NCBI RefSeq assembly: GCF_041296385.1
Contig: NC_091023.1
Span: 9,610,924-9,674,923, forward strand
Source: Aphelocoma coerulescens
Taxonomy: Eukaryota > Chordata > Aves > Passeriformes > Corvidae
Reading direction: 5' to 3'
Length of the DNA: 64,000 bases
Below the pieces are notes generated by a model. It worked only from the letters and a program-made list of their open reading frames with translations, did no database searches and was not told where the DNA came from. Position numbers and translations under genes: made by a program. Positions 47,601 through 60,200 of this stretch are shown piece after piece (positions within the stretch are counted from its first letter, which is position 1; every line of letters starts with the position of its first letter).

Positions 47601-50600
47601 AACAAACCCAAACAAACTAATGAGCTGTAGCCCTTACAGCCTTAAATCTCTACCTTTACACAACTACTGCTAGAAGAGTCTGTTAGAAAAGCTCTGCCCA
47701 CATCTCAAAACTGACTCTAAAGTCCCAGACTTCCTTCTGAGCAGCCCTTCAAAAGGCATGGGTTTTGTAGATGCTAGTCTGACATAAAGCACAGACACCA
47801 TGGAGCAAATACTCATTCAACATACATACTTGTTTTCCCAGACAAATCTCACCAGCCCAGAGCTGCAAGCCAGCTACATTAGAAGTGATCAGGTCTGTGA
47901 ATTAGCTGGATCTCTGCTTCAGATCTCAGCTGTGAGATCAGAACCAACTGTGAACTGAGAATTAAAAAAGCAAGGAATAGCAGCAGACTCTTTCCAAACT
48001 GAAGAGATCTTGCAGACAAGCTTTTTCCTCCAAGAGTTATTGCAAGAGCTCCTGGTTCCTGTCTGAAGTAGTCTGTGGCATTTGCTTAATTTTCTTGCTC
48101 AATAAGGATCTGATTAGGAAGCAATCTGAAGTCTTTCAAGATAGTGGAAAGCAGCCACTTCGAGGCAGTGCAAGAGGCCAATTAGATGAGCTAGAGGGAG
48201 ATAGCAATGCATCCAAGTTACAGCAAGTCTGTCTTTGAGCAGCCCTCTCCTCCAAGTGCCCTTTGCTTACTGTGGGATTTCTGGCATGTGCCTGGGAAGC
48301 AAATGCTTTTTATAGTAGTTTCAAGTTAAAATTTGTCAGTTTGGCTACAGACAGGATTTCAGGCAAAGTTTTAGGATAGCAGCAAGATCTTATTGTCTCT
48401 CCCCTTTTCTCATCTAAATCTGTACTTGTCAGCCCAAGCTGAAAATCAACAGCTTCATTACAAATTTAATCTTGTTGCCAGGGTCATGAAACCTGCCCTA
48501 AACTCATATTACTACAAAACTGGCAGTATTGCACCTCTGTTGTGCAGGAATCATGTCAAAGCTGGCAGTTTCACTATTCCTTTTATTATGGCAGTGGTTC
48601 TCAGGCTAGAGCCCACAGACCTAACACTGGTTGTGTAAGTCAGCTTCAGGACAGTCACACAAGGCCAACTGTCCAACAGGTAAGGGCTGCTTTCCTGATT
48701 TGCTACATGCTGCTGTCATTACTGAGGCAAACTAAACAGGAGGGGAATTCAGCTTCAGTCAGCTGATGGGACGGAAGATACTTAAGAAATTTAAACTTTT
48801 AAAGATCCCTTTGCAAGCATGAGTAAAATATAAGCCCTGTGTTAGGAAATCCAGAGATACACAAACTCAAATGAGTCCTAACTCAGCAATATTTCTTTTG
48901 TTCCTTTCTAGCCTTAACAGCTTTTCTAGCTTAATCATAGGCCAACAGAATGGATATTTTAACCAGCATCAGAAGCCAAAAGCCTTCAATATAATACTCT
49001 TGCTAAATCCCACCTTAAGTTATGAACTTCTTTGAAACTCCACTATTAGTATATACAGCAGTAGGCTTCCCTACCTCCCCCAGCTCAGACTTTCAGCAGT
49101 TACTTTAAGTATTACATCACATCTGCTCTAATATACAGGTTTGGGACAGTCACAGCTGTTTACTTTAACATAAATCTACTAATACTAGTTGAGCACTGCT
49201 GACAGTAAAACTAGGCATTTAAAGGTACAATGGGTCTTGGTTTTTTGATTTATAGCAAGCTGTATTCTCAGGCCTATGTCTCAGACTGTATTTAGTACAC
49301 ATGGAAGTAAGTTCCAGGCAGCACTTCTTAGAAGGATGCAAGACAAGTTTTTATCAGAGCATCTGTCTTACTTTGACCACTCAAATCCCCATAAGGCTGC
49401 AAACTGGAGCTCTGAAGTACATTGTCAGTCACATCAAGCTGCTGGTGTCAGCTCTGAGAGTCTGTGATGGAAGTCTGGCAGAACCTGCTGAACTTCTTTT
49501 CACTTGTGACTCAATCTGAAGAGCAGTTTCACACCTCGGGAGATACAGCCAACATTCTAACCTTGTGTTCCTCTGGCTCCCACAGGACTGGGGACTGTGC
49601 AAGTCCCATTTCTCTATCTGCAGTGAAATATAAATTGATTCTACTCCAATCTCTCTTTCATATACAGCTCACCATCAGGTAAACCTCCACCACTCTGCCT
49701 GTTAGCGGCTTTCCTTTATTCTCACCCCTTTATAAACACGTACTTTTCTTTCTTACACCAAAGCTTAACTAACATGCAAACTTCTCAATTTGGGTACTTC
49801 AGACTTTCCTTTTTGAAGGCAAAGGATAAGGCAATAGTTGACAGTGTTCAACCTTAAGGCAACTGTTAAGTACCTTGCCCATGCCTCAGCAGCAGGAGAC
49901 ACTTCTCTAACACAATCCCTCTATATCAGCTACAAGAAGCAACACCATTAAACACCACACAGACAGCAAGCTCTTGTTTCAGTTTGAAGAAAAGAGCAAA
50001 TTCTACACCCATTGTTGGTGGTAGTGGGAGTCACTGAGCTTACCACAGCGGAAGATGGACAACTGAGACAGCATAGGAACTTGGTAGGTCTTCCCATCAG
50101 CTCCATAAAATGGGCGTTTCTTTGTATTTTCAGGACGAAATCGTGATTTCCATAAGCCCTTGAAATACACAGCATTCACTAGAACCAGTCTGGTCAAACT
50201 GCCTTCAATATCATCTGGAGCTACAACCTGATCAATCATACCTAGAAGAAATAAAGGAATTCTTGAGCATTTGCTGTCATAACACTGGACAACTGTTCTT
50301 GAACAACCTGACACACATATTACTTTAGACCCTTTGATCTGTGAGCGTGCCAGCTCCTCATGGGGCAGTATATTTAAAATTCATAAAGTCAATGGTATCC
50401 TTTGTTTGGGATAACTAGAAACCAAACATATCTTGCTGACTGATGTTTTAACAACTAACAAGGCTTTACCCTTTCCAGCATGTGAGCAGATCCAAGACTA
50501 CTTGAAATAGTTTCAGCTGAAACACCTCCCCATTCACACACTGCTTGCAACATTACTATGCAAAACTGGTGATGTGGTAGAGAAAGAATTTGACAACCTG

Positions 50601-53600
50601 ATTTCACAAATACCACATCCAACATCATTAACACACTCCTCGAATCCAGGAGGGACTTGTTTTAGCTCCAAAAGGTACCAAACACGTAGTTCGCCTGGAC
50701 TGGGAACATGCTGCAAAACACGATCTCTGGCTTTAGCGTATGTAAGCTTGACAACTAGTTCAAGAGGCTTGAAGCATGAGAAGTTCTGTCAAGGCAGGGT
50801 TAGTTAAGAATCCTCCACCAAATGTGAGTCCTAAGAACAGGGTCACATCTTAGGACAGTTTAGGGCAGTCAGAGCAAAAGCTGAACTGCCCTACAGCTTC
50901 TCATAAGTCTGATTTGCTGAGTAGAACATCTGATTTCCTGAAAGCATCTTCTGTGCTTGATAAAGCATGGACCTAAGAGAACTCTGCTTGGATTTCTCAC
51001 CAATTATATGAATGCAAAGAAGAGTAAAAGCTCCCCTGATCCCATGGACAGATGGACACATCCCTCCAGGCTACCAGACAGGCATATCTGCTGGGGCAAC
51101 AAGACTGCTGGTTCCTGACACACCAGCTCTAAAACATCACACTAATGCCAGCTAAAAGACAGCTAAGCCGCAGGACAGAGCTTTCTCTACCTCCCCATCT
51201 TTCTCCAGTATTTCCATCTGAATTGGAGGTCTCAGACACCACAAAGGCACTCACCAATACTCACCCCTTGTTTCATTTTTCACCCACTGGTTGATGGAAT
51301 CACATGCTGCATTTGGGTCCTCGAAGTCCACACTCTTAACACTGCACTGAAACACCTCTTTGTTCCTTGTAACAAAAGGCACTTCCATTTTAAAGCCACT
51401 CTTTGCAAACACTGCATTAGCAATTGTTACAATGTCTTTATTCTTTTTTGAGACTATGAGCCTGTTTATCTTCTTTAAGGCTTTACCAACTCCTAGTTGG
51501 AAAAAAACAGCAAGTTTAATTTAGAATAATATGATAAACCAACAGTAACTTTATATGCAACTATTAATGACATGAAAGGTCAGACATCAAGTCTGGACTA
51601 GAAAAGAAAGACCAAAGCAAGCATTCTGAAAGGACTTCCAAAATACCCGTTTCTGATGTCTCATCTGCAGAACGCTACTGATTCCCAGCAAAAACATGAA
51701 CTTCCACTGTGATGCCCACTGCACCTCTAGCTGTCTGCTCAGAATGTTACAGACAGCGCTTGGGATTACATTGAGGTTCAAATATTAGTGTAGAGCTACA
51801 AATCATGCTCTTCCACAGAACAAACTGTTTCAAAAATATTTCATATTATGTAAGCCAGGTCACTTGTCAGTTCTGTGACAGTGACAAAGAAAGTCAAAGG
51901 GTCAGCCTGCTCACTCAGAGAGCTCGGCAGGATTTGCATACCAAATGGTCTTGAGCCTCAGAATGTAAAGCAAAAATTGTTTTTTTTTACTTCCTTTCCA
52001 TTTACTGGAGAATAAGGAAGCTGTCAAGATTTCTATAATGAACTTCAAGTTGAGTCTTAGTTTTCTTAAAGATTAAGTCCTGGCCTAAAACAGATACAAG
52101 CAGGAGTTAATCCCTTAACACATGAGCTTGCCTCTAAAAAAGAAAAGGGAAAGTAGTTGGTTCCAGTGCTTAGTCAAGATCCTTAGGACCTGAAAGCAGA
52201 TTGTACAAAGTGCTTGCTAGCTCCTTCACTGTGCATGAGGGAAAGCATATAGCAGCACAGAAGAACTGCTATGTTCACCATACCCAGTTCTCCCACGTTA
52301 TGGCTTATCAGGGAGTGCTTGTCTACACAAGGAAGTTAATGACAGGCAGGCAACTTCATGTTCAACCACTGTATTGAACAGCATCCTTGGGTGGCTGTTT
52401 CTACTGCTGTTATTAATGGGTTCCCTCTGTTTCCCAATTCAATTTAGGCAAAAACATTTCCTGACTACTTTCTTATGTAGACAAACAAGAGATATGAAGG
52501 GAATAAATTAGTTCAGTGTTATTCTCTTAGCTGCAGGTAAGAAAAAGCCTCAGATGGCTTTGCTGTTTCATGTATCATGAATGCTTTAACAGCACCATTA
52601 GTATGAATTTCTACATGTTCACTCTCCAATATTACGGGCAAATTCTTTTGGAGAACATACCATAACAGAGGTTCTCAAACTGTATTCTGTGGACCACTGG
52701 TGGTCCACGGAGCACTTTCTGGTGGTCCAGGGAGAGCTGGCTGGTCTCATGATGCTGGCTCTCCTCTTTGCTTCCAGCTGCTAAATTGCATTAAAAGACA
52801 GCTAAAGACAAATTAAATACTTTTCAACTATTACCTTCCCAAAGAAGCAGTTGCTGCAGTTGCCAAAGGACTGTAACGCAGTCATGAACAAGAGCAGGGG
52901 TAAACCTGTGCAAGGACATAGGTAGCATCCCATAAAAAGTCTCTAACCAGGTAGTGGCTACTTTTTAAAGTGTTTGAGAACCTCTGTGTCTCACAGTTAG
53001 GATTAGGAAGTCTGCAGGCCAAATAAAACCAGTTGATACAATGCTTTAACATTTTTGCAAGTACTTATATTTTGAGCATTCAAATGCTCCTAGAGCTGAT
53101 TATCCCATGAAGAGATTTCAATCTACATAATTTAGATGTTAAGGTGTCAAATCATTCTGTTGTACTTTAAACCCAGGACCAAAACAGCAAAGCAAATGAA
53201 GACAGGACAACATGTTATATGACACTACTGCTCAAGATTTAAATGTGCACTTACCTCCTGGAGGGTTTTCTATTCTTGGAAGTAAGGCAGAATGCTGGCA
53301 CTAAGATGTTAAGTCTTGCTGGCAAACACTCACAAAAATAGCATGCAAATTAAAGCAGGAAGAATCTTCAGCCTACTCCCTTCTCAAGGGGCAGACACTG
53401 GCAGAAGAATATGAACACAGATGCATGCAGTGTCAGGCACAGGCAAGCAGAAATGGCTTTTTCTAGGAGAGGGCACTACAAGAACTACACATACAGGGAT
53501 TTTGACAGCAGAAACACAAACAAAACTGAAGAGTAAAGTGAAAGTATCAACTGTATGGTTAGCTTGCACTGCTTTCAGTGAGGTGCCAAGAAATATCCTC

Positions 53601-54220
53601 TCACTCTTATCTAAGGAGTGGCACATTAAAGGTTGTTCAGTACAGCCTGAAATAGAGTACTGCCACCTTCCTGCTCAAAGCTAGCACTGGACCACCATCC
53701 ACCCCGTTCTGGAATACCAATTTGGCAAGGACAAAGGCAGTTCTAGACAGGGCCCTGAGGTCATTAACCAAGCTGCTTACAAGCCAGTTTAGGTATATAT
53801 ACATGCCCATGCTCAAATTGTCATTAACTTCAAACATGTCCATTTTGTGCTTTGGTAAACAGAGCTAATTGGTGCATGATGCAATCTATCACACTTTGAA
53901 AGCCATCTCGCACATCATGAAGAGTCTGACAAAACACACCCAAAACCACCTTAGGATCACTGACCATTTACACTGTATCTCATCATAGTAGTCAGTTGCT
54001 TCTTTGTCTTGCCATCAGCTCCCAGCTGCAACACTCCCAGGACTGACGCAATCCCATGAGGAGAAACAACAACATTGTCCTGAGGCTTAGCTTTCACTAT
54101 TTGATTGAAGACCTGGATTCCAACATCAGAGCTTAGCTCCTCCAGAGGGTAAAAACTGAACTGGGAACATACAGACATTAAAGTTCCAAGAACAAAGAGG
54201 AGTGAAAAGTGCCAATTCAT
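44589..54220 (-). CDS. SERPINE2: SERPINE2, glia-derived nexin / protease nexin-1 (8 coding exons, complete)
   Basis: The spliced minus-strand CDS is join(44589-44626, 45405-45488, 46044-46130, 47144-47244, 47384-47582, 50044-50241, 51265-51492, 53965-54220), 1191 nt or 396 codons plus stop; human has 398. Residues 1-19 are a hydrophobic signal peptide (MNWHFSLLFVLGTLMSVCS). A lysine-rich helix D region (KALKKINRLIVSKKNKD, about 89-105) matches the heparin-binding site. The hinge is GTKASAATTA (349-358). The reactive loop reads ILIARSSPP with P1 Arg363 and P1' Ser364, as in human, predicting inhibition of thrombin, urokinase, plasmin and trypsin-like proteases. The protein ends FMGQINKP. It is a secreted, inhibitory clade E serpin. 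No frameshift or lost key residue is seen. The name is secure against SERPINE1 because the loop and length fit nexin-1. Confidence 0.97.
44627..45404 (-). other. SERPINE2: SERPINE2 intron between coding exons 7 and 8
   Basis: Intron of about 0.8 kb. I see nothing else in it. Confidence 0.9.
45405..45488 (-). CDS. SERPINE2: SERPINE2 coding exon 7 (residues 357-385, reactive centre)
   Basis: The acceptor is TTTGCAAG and the donor GTAAGC. The exon encodes AILIARSSPPWFIVDRPFVF then FIRHNPT. The scissile bond is Arg363-Ser364. The FIVDRPFxFFIRHNPTG stretch is the serpin signature. Confidence 0.96.
45489..46043 (-). other. SERPINE2: SERPINE2 intron between coding exons 6 and 7
   Basis: Intron of about 0.55 kb. 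It contains a short TG/TA simple-sequence stretch at 45581-45609. Confidence 0.9.
45581..45609. repeat. TG/TA simple repeat
   Basis: A short compound microsatellite, GTATGTGTGTGTATATATAT-like, in a SERPINE2 intron. Confidence 0.8.
46044..46130 (-). CDS. SERPINE2: SERPINE2 coding exon 6 (residues 328-357, reactive-loop hinge)
   Basis: The acceptor is TCCTTCAG and the donor GTAAGC. The exon encodes TEGLHVSNVLQKTKIEVSED then GTKASAAT. It carries strand 5A and the small-residue hinge that must insert into sheet A for inhibition, so inhibitory activity is predicted. Confidence 0.95.
46131..47143 (-). other. SERPINE2: SERPINE2 intron between coding exons 5 and 6
   Basis: Intron of about 1 kb with A-runs near 46425 and 46494. 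Nothing else is seen. Confidence 0.9.
47144..47244 (-). CDS. SERPINE2: SERPINE2 coding exon 5 (residues 294-328)
   Basis: The acceptor is CAACCAG and the donor GTAAGG. The exon encodes FTAEAETDLKEPLQALGITD then MFDQSKANFAKIT. It lies only 139 bp from exon 4, the shortest intron of the gene. Confidence 0.96.
47384..47582 (-). CDS. SERPINE2: SERPINE2 coding exon 4 (residues 228-294)
   Basis: The acceptor is TTTTTTTAG and the donor GTAAGT. The exon encodes STPNELWYNIIELPYHGEMI, SMLIALPTE... and SWMTTMVAKRVQVILPK, part of sheets B and C of the serpin fold. It is conserved throughout. Confidence 0.96.
47583..50043 (-). other. SERPINE2: SERPINE2 intron between coding exons 3 and 4
   Basis: Intron of about 2.5 kb. 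I see no exon, RNA gene or clear mobile element in it. Confidence 0.88.
50044..50241 (-). CDS. SERPINE2: SERPINE2 coding exon 3 (residues 162-228)
   Basis: The acceptor is CTTCTAG and the donor GTAAGC. The exon encodes MIDQVVAPDDIEGSLTRLVL, VNAVYFKGLWKSRF... and YQVPMLSQLSIFRCG. It contains the serpin breach and shutter core (LVLVNAVYFKGLW). Confidence 0.96.
50242..51264 (-). other. SERPINE2: SERPINE2 intron between coding exons 2 and 3
   Basis: Intron of about 1 kb. I see nothing else in it. Confidence 0.9.
51265..51492 (-). CDS. SERPINE2: SERPINE2 coding exon 2 (residues 86-162, heparin-binding helix)
   Basis: The acceptor is CCAACTAG and the donor GTGAGT. The exon encodes VGKALKKINRLIVSKKNKD, then IVTIANAVFAKS... 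and CDSINQWVKNETRG. The basic helix D cluster is intact. Residue 162 is Gly where human has Asp. Confidence 0.95.
51493..53964 (-). other. SERPINE2: SERPINE2 intron between coding exons 1 and 2
   Basis: Intron of about 2.5 kb. It contains a hAT-type MITE at 52666-52986. Its donor is GTCAGT. Confidence 0.88.
52666..52986. mobile_element. Non-autonomous hAT-type (Charlie-like) DNA transposon remnant
   Basis: Perfect 15-bp terminal inverted repeats bound the 321-bp element: CAGAGGTTCTCAAAC at 52666-52680 and GTTTGAGAACCTCTG at 52972-52986. Inside the left end, GTGGACCACTGGTGGTCCAC is the self-complementary block seen in hAT/Charlie MITEs. No transposase frame is present. The expected 8-bp target duplication is not visible (taccataa versus tgtctcac), so the copy is old or the flanks have decayed. 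It is intronic in SERPINE2. Confidence 0.8.
53965..54220 (-). CDS. SERPINE2: SERPINE2 coding exon 1 (signal peptide; residues 1-86)
   Basis: The ATG at 54220 begins MNWHFSLLFVLGTLMSVCSQ and matches the family start. The exon continues through NVVVSPHGIASVLGVLQLGA to RYSVNG. The donor reads GTCAGT, unusual for C at +3. The exon has 19 nt of 5' UTR (54221-54239) after a strong acceptor, TTTTCTTACAG. Confidence 0.96.
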
Positions 54221-54239
54221 GATTCCTGATTGGAGATAC
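54221..54239 (-). other. SERPINE2: SERPINE2 5' UTR part in first coding exon
   Basis: Nineteen bases lie between a strong pyrimidine-rich acceptor (AG at 54241-54240) and the ATG. This shows that at least one further non-coding exon lies upstream, as in human. Confidence 0.8.
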
Positions 54240-57200
54240 CTGTAAGAAAACAGAGAGGAAAGTTAAGTCAGCTGTCACAAGTACAGCATTTTTAACCTAA
54301 ATTCTTATTTACCTGAAGAGCAGGCAAGTCTTGCACACATGCCACACACCATTCACAGAGCTCTGGCAATGGGATTCACACCTCATTTTACTTACCACTA
54401 CCAGGATTTTAAGTCTAGGGATTTCCAGATGCAGTGATAATAATGACATAGCTACATATCAGTGCCTAGATAAAGGACAAAAGCCACCAAGTTAGGAGAC
54501 TACCTCCCACCACACCCAAGTTCAGACAGTTGTGTGTTTCAGTTTAAATAAGCCTTGGCATTCTATTTAGATTGCCCTTTAGAATAAATGAGTGCTGAGA
54601 ATTGTTGTGGTATGGTCCTCACCCACTACAATGTGATGCACAGTACACCTCAGATAATTTTCTGCAGTGAACAGAAGCATATATACATAATGCAAACAGA
54701 CCTTCTGTTGTGGGAATTTACACCTGCCTAGAACAATAAAGAGTTAGCTGCATAATTGACATTCTCAATAACAGGAATGTAGAGGAAAATTTTAGATTTT
54801 AAAATGCAAACATTAAATTTGGATTTCAACCTGTACTTTTCCATTTAAGAAAATAGAGCACCTAATGAATACACAATGAAGTTAACATTCAAAATGGGCC
54901 TATCTTCATCTGCAGGTCTAACATCTGACAGTTCAGTATCATTACCCATGAGCTCCTAAGAACTGAAGCACAAGAAGCAGCAGCAGCAACATTTTGTTCA
55001 GGACCACCCAGCAACTGATCATAGAGAACCAAGCCCAAATGTCAACAACTGAGCACTGTAACTATTAGGCTGTATTTCCTCCTCAGGAAACTGCATTCAA
55101 CCCCTTTTTTGTTAGGGCGAAGAGACACTTAGAGAAACATGCAATAATCTCCAATTTCATTAAATTACATTCCCTGTTCACAATATTTTAAAGACATTTC
55201 ATTTGCACAGTTAACAGAACTGACTTCCATTTCCAGACCAGCCAGAAGCGTGTTTCCTCACAGAGCTGATTTCAGAAGAAAGACTGCAGAAGGTGTGCAA
55301 CTGAATGAAGTGTTATTTGCATAACAAATACAAAAACAGGTCTCTGCTCCTCTGGAGCCCCCTGTGCAGCATGGCACACTGCTCTTCTAGGTGCAGCACC
55401 CCAGGGTGCTGGGGCCCAGCGGAGCCACAGCCTTGTCATTCCCACCCTCCTCCCACACAGCCCAAGGAGCTGTGCCATCGCCAGCCTACCTACACTGTGA
55501 GTTCAAACCATGCTGGAGCACTTGACTATCAGAAAACCAGCTGGTGTTTGTACAGATTTGTTTAATCATCTTTTAATAGCATGTACTTCAACTGTGCTAA
55601 AACATTTGAAAGCGACAAATACAGCATTTCCACTTTCTTCTACATCATTTGAGGGGACAGAATTGGCTTTGTCAAAGTTTGTCACTGCAGCACAGAATAA
55701 ACCAAATGCTAAACATGCAATAATGCAGGAGTTTAGACATCTTTCTCCCCAGAACCCAACTTTAGTATACTTCTGACCAGAAGAACTTGCTGGACTGATT
55801 TAAGTTAGGCAAGAAAAAGTGAAAACGCTGTCCTACAAAGTGGGGTAACAGCCCACCCAATAATGAAGTCTTTCCCATCAACCTACTAATTGCCCAAGCA
55901 ATTCTGAAGTCACTTAAGTACAATTCCTTCCAAAGGAGCTTCATACCATCAACTGCAACTACTCAAGCTTAGCCCAAAATTTAAAACGGATTGGGCTCGC
56001 TGCAGCTGAGCCTTGCAGGAAGAAAACCCAAGCACCACCCGACCCCCTGAGGCAGGTTACACAAGTCACTCCTAGGTTTGTCTTGCACCCCTCATCACCA
56101 GCTGCAGCACGAAGATGTTATGGGGGAGAGCCAACAGCCTGACAGGAAAAGTAAACTTGCATTTAAAAAAAAAAATTTAAATTGTTAAGGAATATTCTTC
56201 AGTGTTCTTTGATACTAACACAAACCACCTGAACCATCTAGTTTTGTTTTTAAGGGCAAGGATTCCCTCTCTCACGGGCAGCAGCTCCACACTGACAGCA
56301 ATGCTGCCTTGCATGAGGCAAATGTGGCTTACCACTCCAAGAAAAGCTAGGTTTAGGGCTAAGGGTTTTCTTTGGTTTGGTGACCATCTCTTCTCCCTAA
56401 CCTGGAAACCTAAGGGGTAATTTAAACAAATTCTTAATCCCAATATTAAGCACTTATACCTTGACCTAGTATCTCAGCAAAAAGAAACTTCAAGGCCGTA
56501 AAACTACTACAGAGTCTTACTATTTGCACTTAGAACCAAGCAACGGTTCATGTTAGTGCAATACAGCCTGTCCCATGCAGTGAGGGACAGGGACCATGCC
56601 AGATAACAATCACAGAGCACAGTCTGAGCTGCAATTTGAAAACCCTGCTCTTGACCAAGGCAGCTCCACCTGATCCTGACAGCAAACCAAAGGAAACTCT
56701 GGTATTTTGAGTGCAATCTACCCTTGACACATTATATGGCAAGAAGCATGGCAAGACTATGAGGGCAGAGACAGGAGACTTTGAAATCAACTAAAACAAT
56801 GTTTCATTGTCATTTATGCACTTCATCTGCACAAGCCTAAAGGAAGTCAGACAGTTCTCTTCTTGCCTTTCCCAGAATATATTGCAAGTCTCCAAGTTTT
56901 CTACTTCACTGGTGACAGTCCCTGCCAGACTCAGGGTGACAGCCTTGCATTTTCCCCATGACATGTGAAGCCTTGTCAAAACAACCCAATTATGCTCCCA
57001 AGGCCACTGCTGCAGAATTTTGGTGGGTTTTCTTTTTTGTTTCAACTGATTACATCCCACATCTTGTTTCCCCCAATTCTCCACATTTGCCTAACCTCTC
57101 CCTCCTGACACACCATTAAGGTGGGCTGTTCTCTGTTTTGGAGCACAATCTCTAGCAGATACCTATTCAATAAGTGAAATAAAGTCGTGCAGTGCTCTGA

Positions 57201-60200
57201 GCACAGAAAAAGAGTAAAAGCACTTTTTATCACAAATTACAGAGCAGTCACTTCTTGGCCTGGTCCTGCTATGGCCACTGCATAATTTAACCAGGTAACT
57301 GAGGAGATAACGGGATCTTTGAGCAGAAGTGGCATCCCTGTAATTAACACTTCCATCATGGATTTCACTATATTCAACTTCGGTTCAGTAACAAGAAGTG
57401 CATTTGCATATCCTGAAAGAAACAGCTTAAGTACAGTGCTGAGGGAAGAAATCCAAAAGTATGTATGATGTGTAGGATGGAAAACAGCTGACCTGCTATA
57501 CAGAATATCAACAAGCTTTCAACAAGCTTTCATAACACTGAAGCTAAAAACTTAGTGATAGTTAAATCTGAATCTAATGCTTCAGAAAACCAAACAAAAA
57601 TACAAGCTAGGCATTTCTTTGCCTATGACCTTTATATTTTTTACAAAGTTAACTGAGAAGAAGGAAGGTACATAGGCGAATTCATTTACATAAATGTGGG
57701 CTTTTGAAAGATGTTGGATCAAAAAAAAATGTCCCTCTTCAAGGGTAGGCTGCCCACTTCTTAGACTGAGCAGTTACAGGAAGGACAACATCCACAATTT
57801 AAACTTCTTAAAACGCAATGGAAATACTGTCAGTAACCCAAAGAAATGTAGCCAGTGTTATCATGCATTGCAATTTCTTATGCAAACCCAGTTCTCAACC
57901 CTAATGCTAGAATTTCTGAGCAAAACAGATCAGTGTCACACATTCAGCTGTATGAGAGATGCCATTTCCACAGCAAGCACACTGAGAACTCAACTCCCCC
58001 TGCCTCAATGAACAGCACCACACCAATTCCTGTACATCACACTGAAGTACCAGTTATACCTCTATCGAATTGCAGAGCCTAGCCTGAGCCACAAGAGAAT
58101 TTTTAGACAACTATTCCAGTCAGGCACAGAGCTCTGGGGAAGGCAGAGGAAGAAAACAGCAGCATGTCCTATCTACACCAATGGTTCTGTGTTGTTTCAT
58201 GACAGATGATGAAAAGTCTTCAGGCTACCAATCTTGGGATGACCTCAGCTTCAAGCTGGCGTTGCACACACTAACTCTCAGACATACTGGGCAGCATATT
58301 CAACTCTCACTAGGCTCAGCTATTCAGATCATCCCCATAGTACCTAGTTTAAATTTTTTGGATGAAATTATTATGGAAGTAGTTATATTAACAAAGAGGA
58401 GATGAATGCTTTCAGTCTGCATTTATAGAATGCTTGTTACAAAAGCAAAGCTGTATTAATACGGACTGTTTAATCTATGTCTAGAAAAGCATTTGCAGAG
58501 CAGGGAAAAGTTACATCTTCAGTCCCAGGCACAAAAAACTGCTAATAATGAAGATCTTCCTACAGGAAAAAGCCAGCTTAGGAAGGACCTCACTTTCAGA
58601 GAGCCACACGAAGCTGCTGCAGTCTTCCCAAGAGGAAGAGGAGAAATTAGTTTCATTCAAGATCAGAGGCAAAAACATGATCTGAAAAAATACGCATATT
58701 TAATATCTAAGTTGGAGAAAATGCCTTTCCCAGAGAGGCTGAAGAACACTTTGCAGTGGATTGAGGGTGAAATAATGAACTGTCCATAGAGTTTTAGATA
58801 TCTGTAATGACAGCACTCCCTATGAGACACCTCCAAATGTTTATTTTGAAGCCTGACTTCAACAGCAAAAATGTATAGTCCAAAAGGCACCTTCTTGCAG
58901 TTGCAAGATTGATTTTGTAGTTTCTTTAAAGACATATCAAGCATAAGGAAGTTTAGACACCAGACCGCACTTCTGTGAATAGCTGTAACCAGCAGCAAGC
59001 ACAGCTAAAGGGACCAAAACTGAAGAGCAGTCTCACAGCATTGCTGGTGTCATTGCATTAAGCCCAAAAACCTCAGATCCCCTGAGCCCACGGGAAGGCA
59101 CTGGGCAGCCCATGTGCCCAGAGAAAGTCAGCCTGGAACAAACATTCAGGGATATCTCCAAGTTTGAGATGTTGACATTTCCAGCCACTGTCATCTGGGG
59201 GACTAATTTAAGTCTTATTTCAATTGACATATGAGCTGAAAGAAAGCAGCTTCACTTCAGGCATTTAACCAACTCTCTCCAGCAGGACTGAATAAATACT
59301 TAACCAAACTTGTTACCAGTCATTAAAGGAGCTGGATGAACACACAGCAATTGTTTCTCCAAAGAAATGAGACCACTCCGGTTGCAGGGGGAAGGTCATA
59401 TGCTGGGTCTTGTTTTTCAGCTGATGCCCACTTGGAAGCATGGTAAAACACTCCAGCCTCTTGGTAGGCTTCTCCCCACCTCACAGGTGTTCCAACTCCC
59501 CTTTTGCCTAAGCCTCTTCCATACCAAAGCCTTCAGCTTCAATATCCACTCCTCATCCTGAACCCGAGTTCAGCCTGCTGAAGTTCTGGGTTTTTTGAAA
59601 TGACAGATCTGTGAAATGTTTCATCTTCCTCCACATTTCCTGGTATGTCCTGAATGTTGGCTCTCCCTTTTCACTTAACAACTCCATTATTACTCAATAC
59701 CTGGAAAGTTTAGTATATGCAGAGCGTTATCAAGAAAGGATGATTGCTAGCTTTTAAACAGCTCAGTACTCACATTGCTCTGAAGAGGAGTAAGTTACTG
59801 TCAGCAAGATATAAACATAACCTGTACACAGAGATAAGCTGGAAGTGATGGGTTTTTTAAAGAAATAATTTTGTATGTTAAGATATCAGTCTGGCTTCAG
59901 GTACTACAGCCACCATTGCACATGAGTCCAAAAAGCATGGTACTGGTTCTGAAGATTTCCTCTCCCAACCTTAATCCTTTCTCTGCTATTTGTATTTCTC
60001 TTAGGTTTTTTGTGCATTCTGGAAAGCCTGTTCAGCTGTGTCCAACAAGCCTCCTCTGCCAAGTGGGAATTTCCCTGCAGAGCACCAGCTTGTAAAACCA
60101 GCTGGTCCCACACAGGAACCATGCCTTTGTCCAAGCACTGCTCCCACATGAGCCAGAAGTTAGAGTTTAGTGCTTCTTTAAGCAGAGTCCTGACCACCAC

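Noticed and set aside
48590..48625. CAGTGGTTCTCA motif like a hAT terminus
   Set aside because: No matching inverted end was found within a few hundred bases, so it cannot be called an element.
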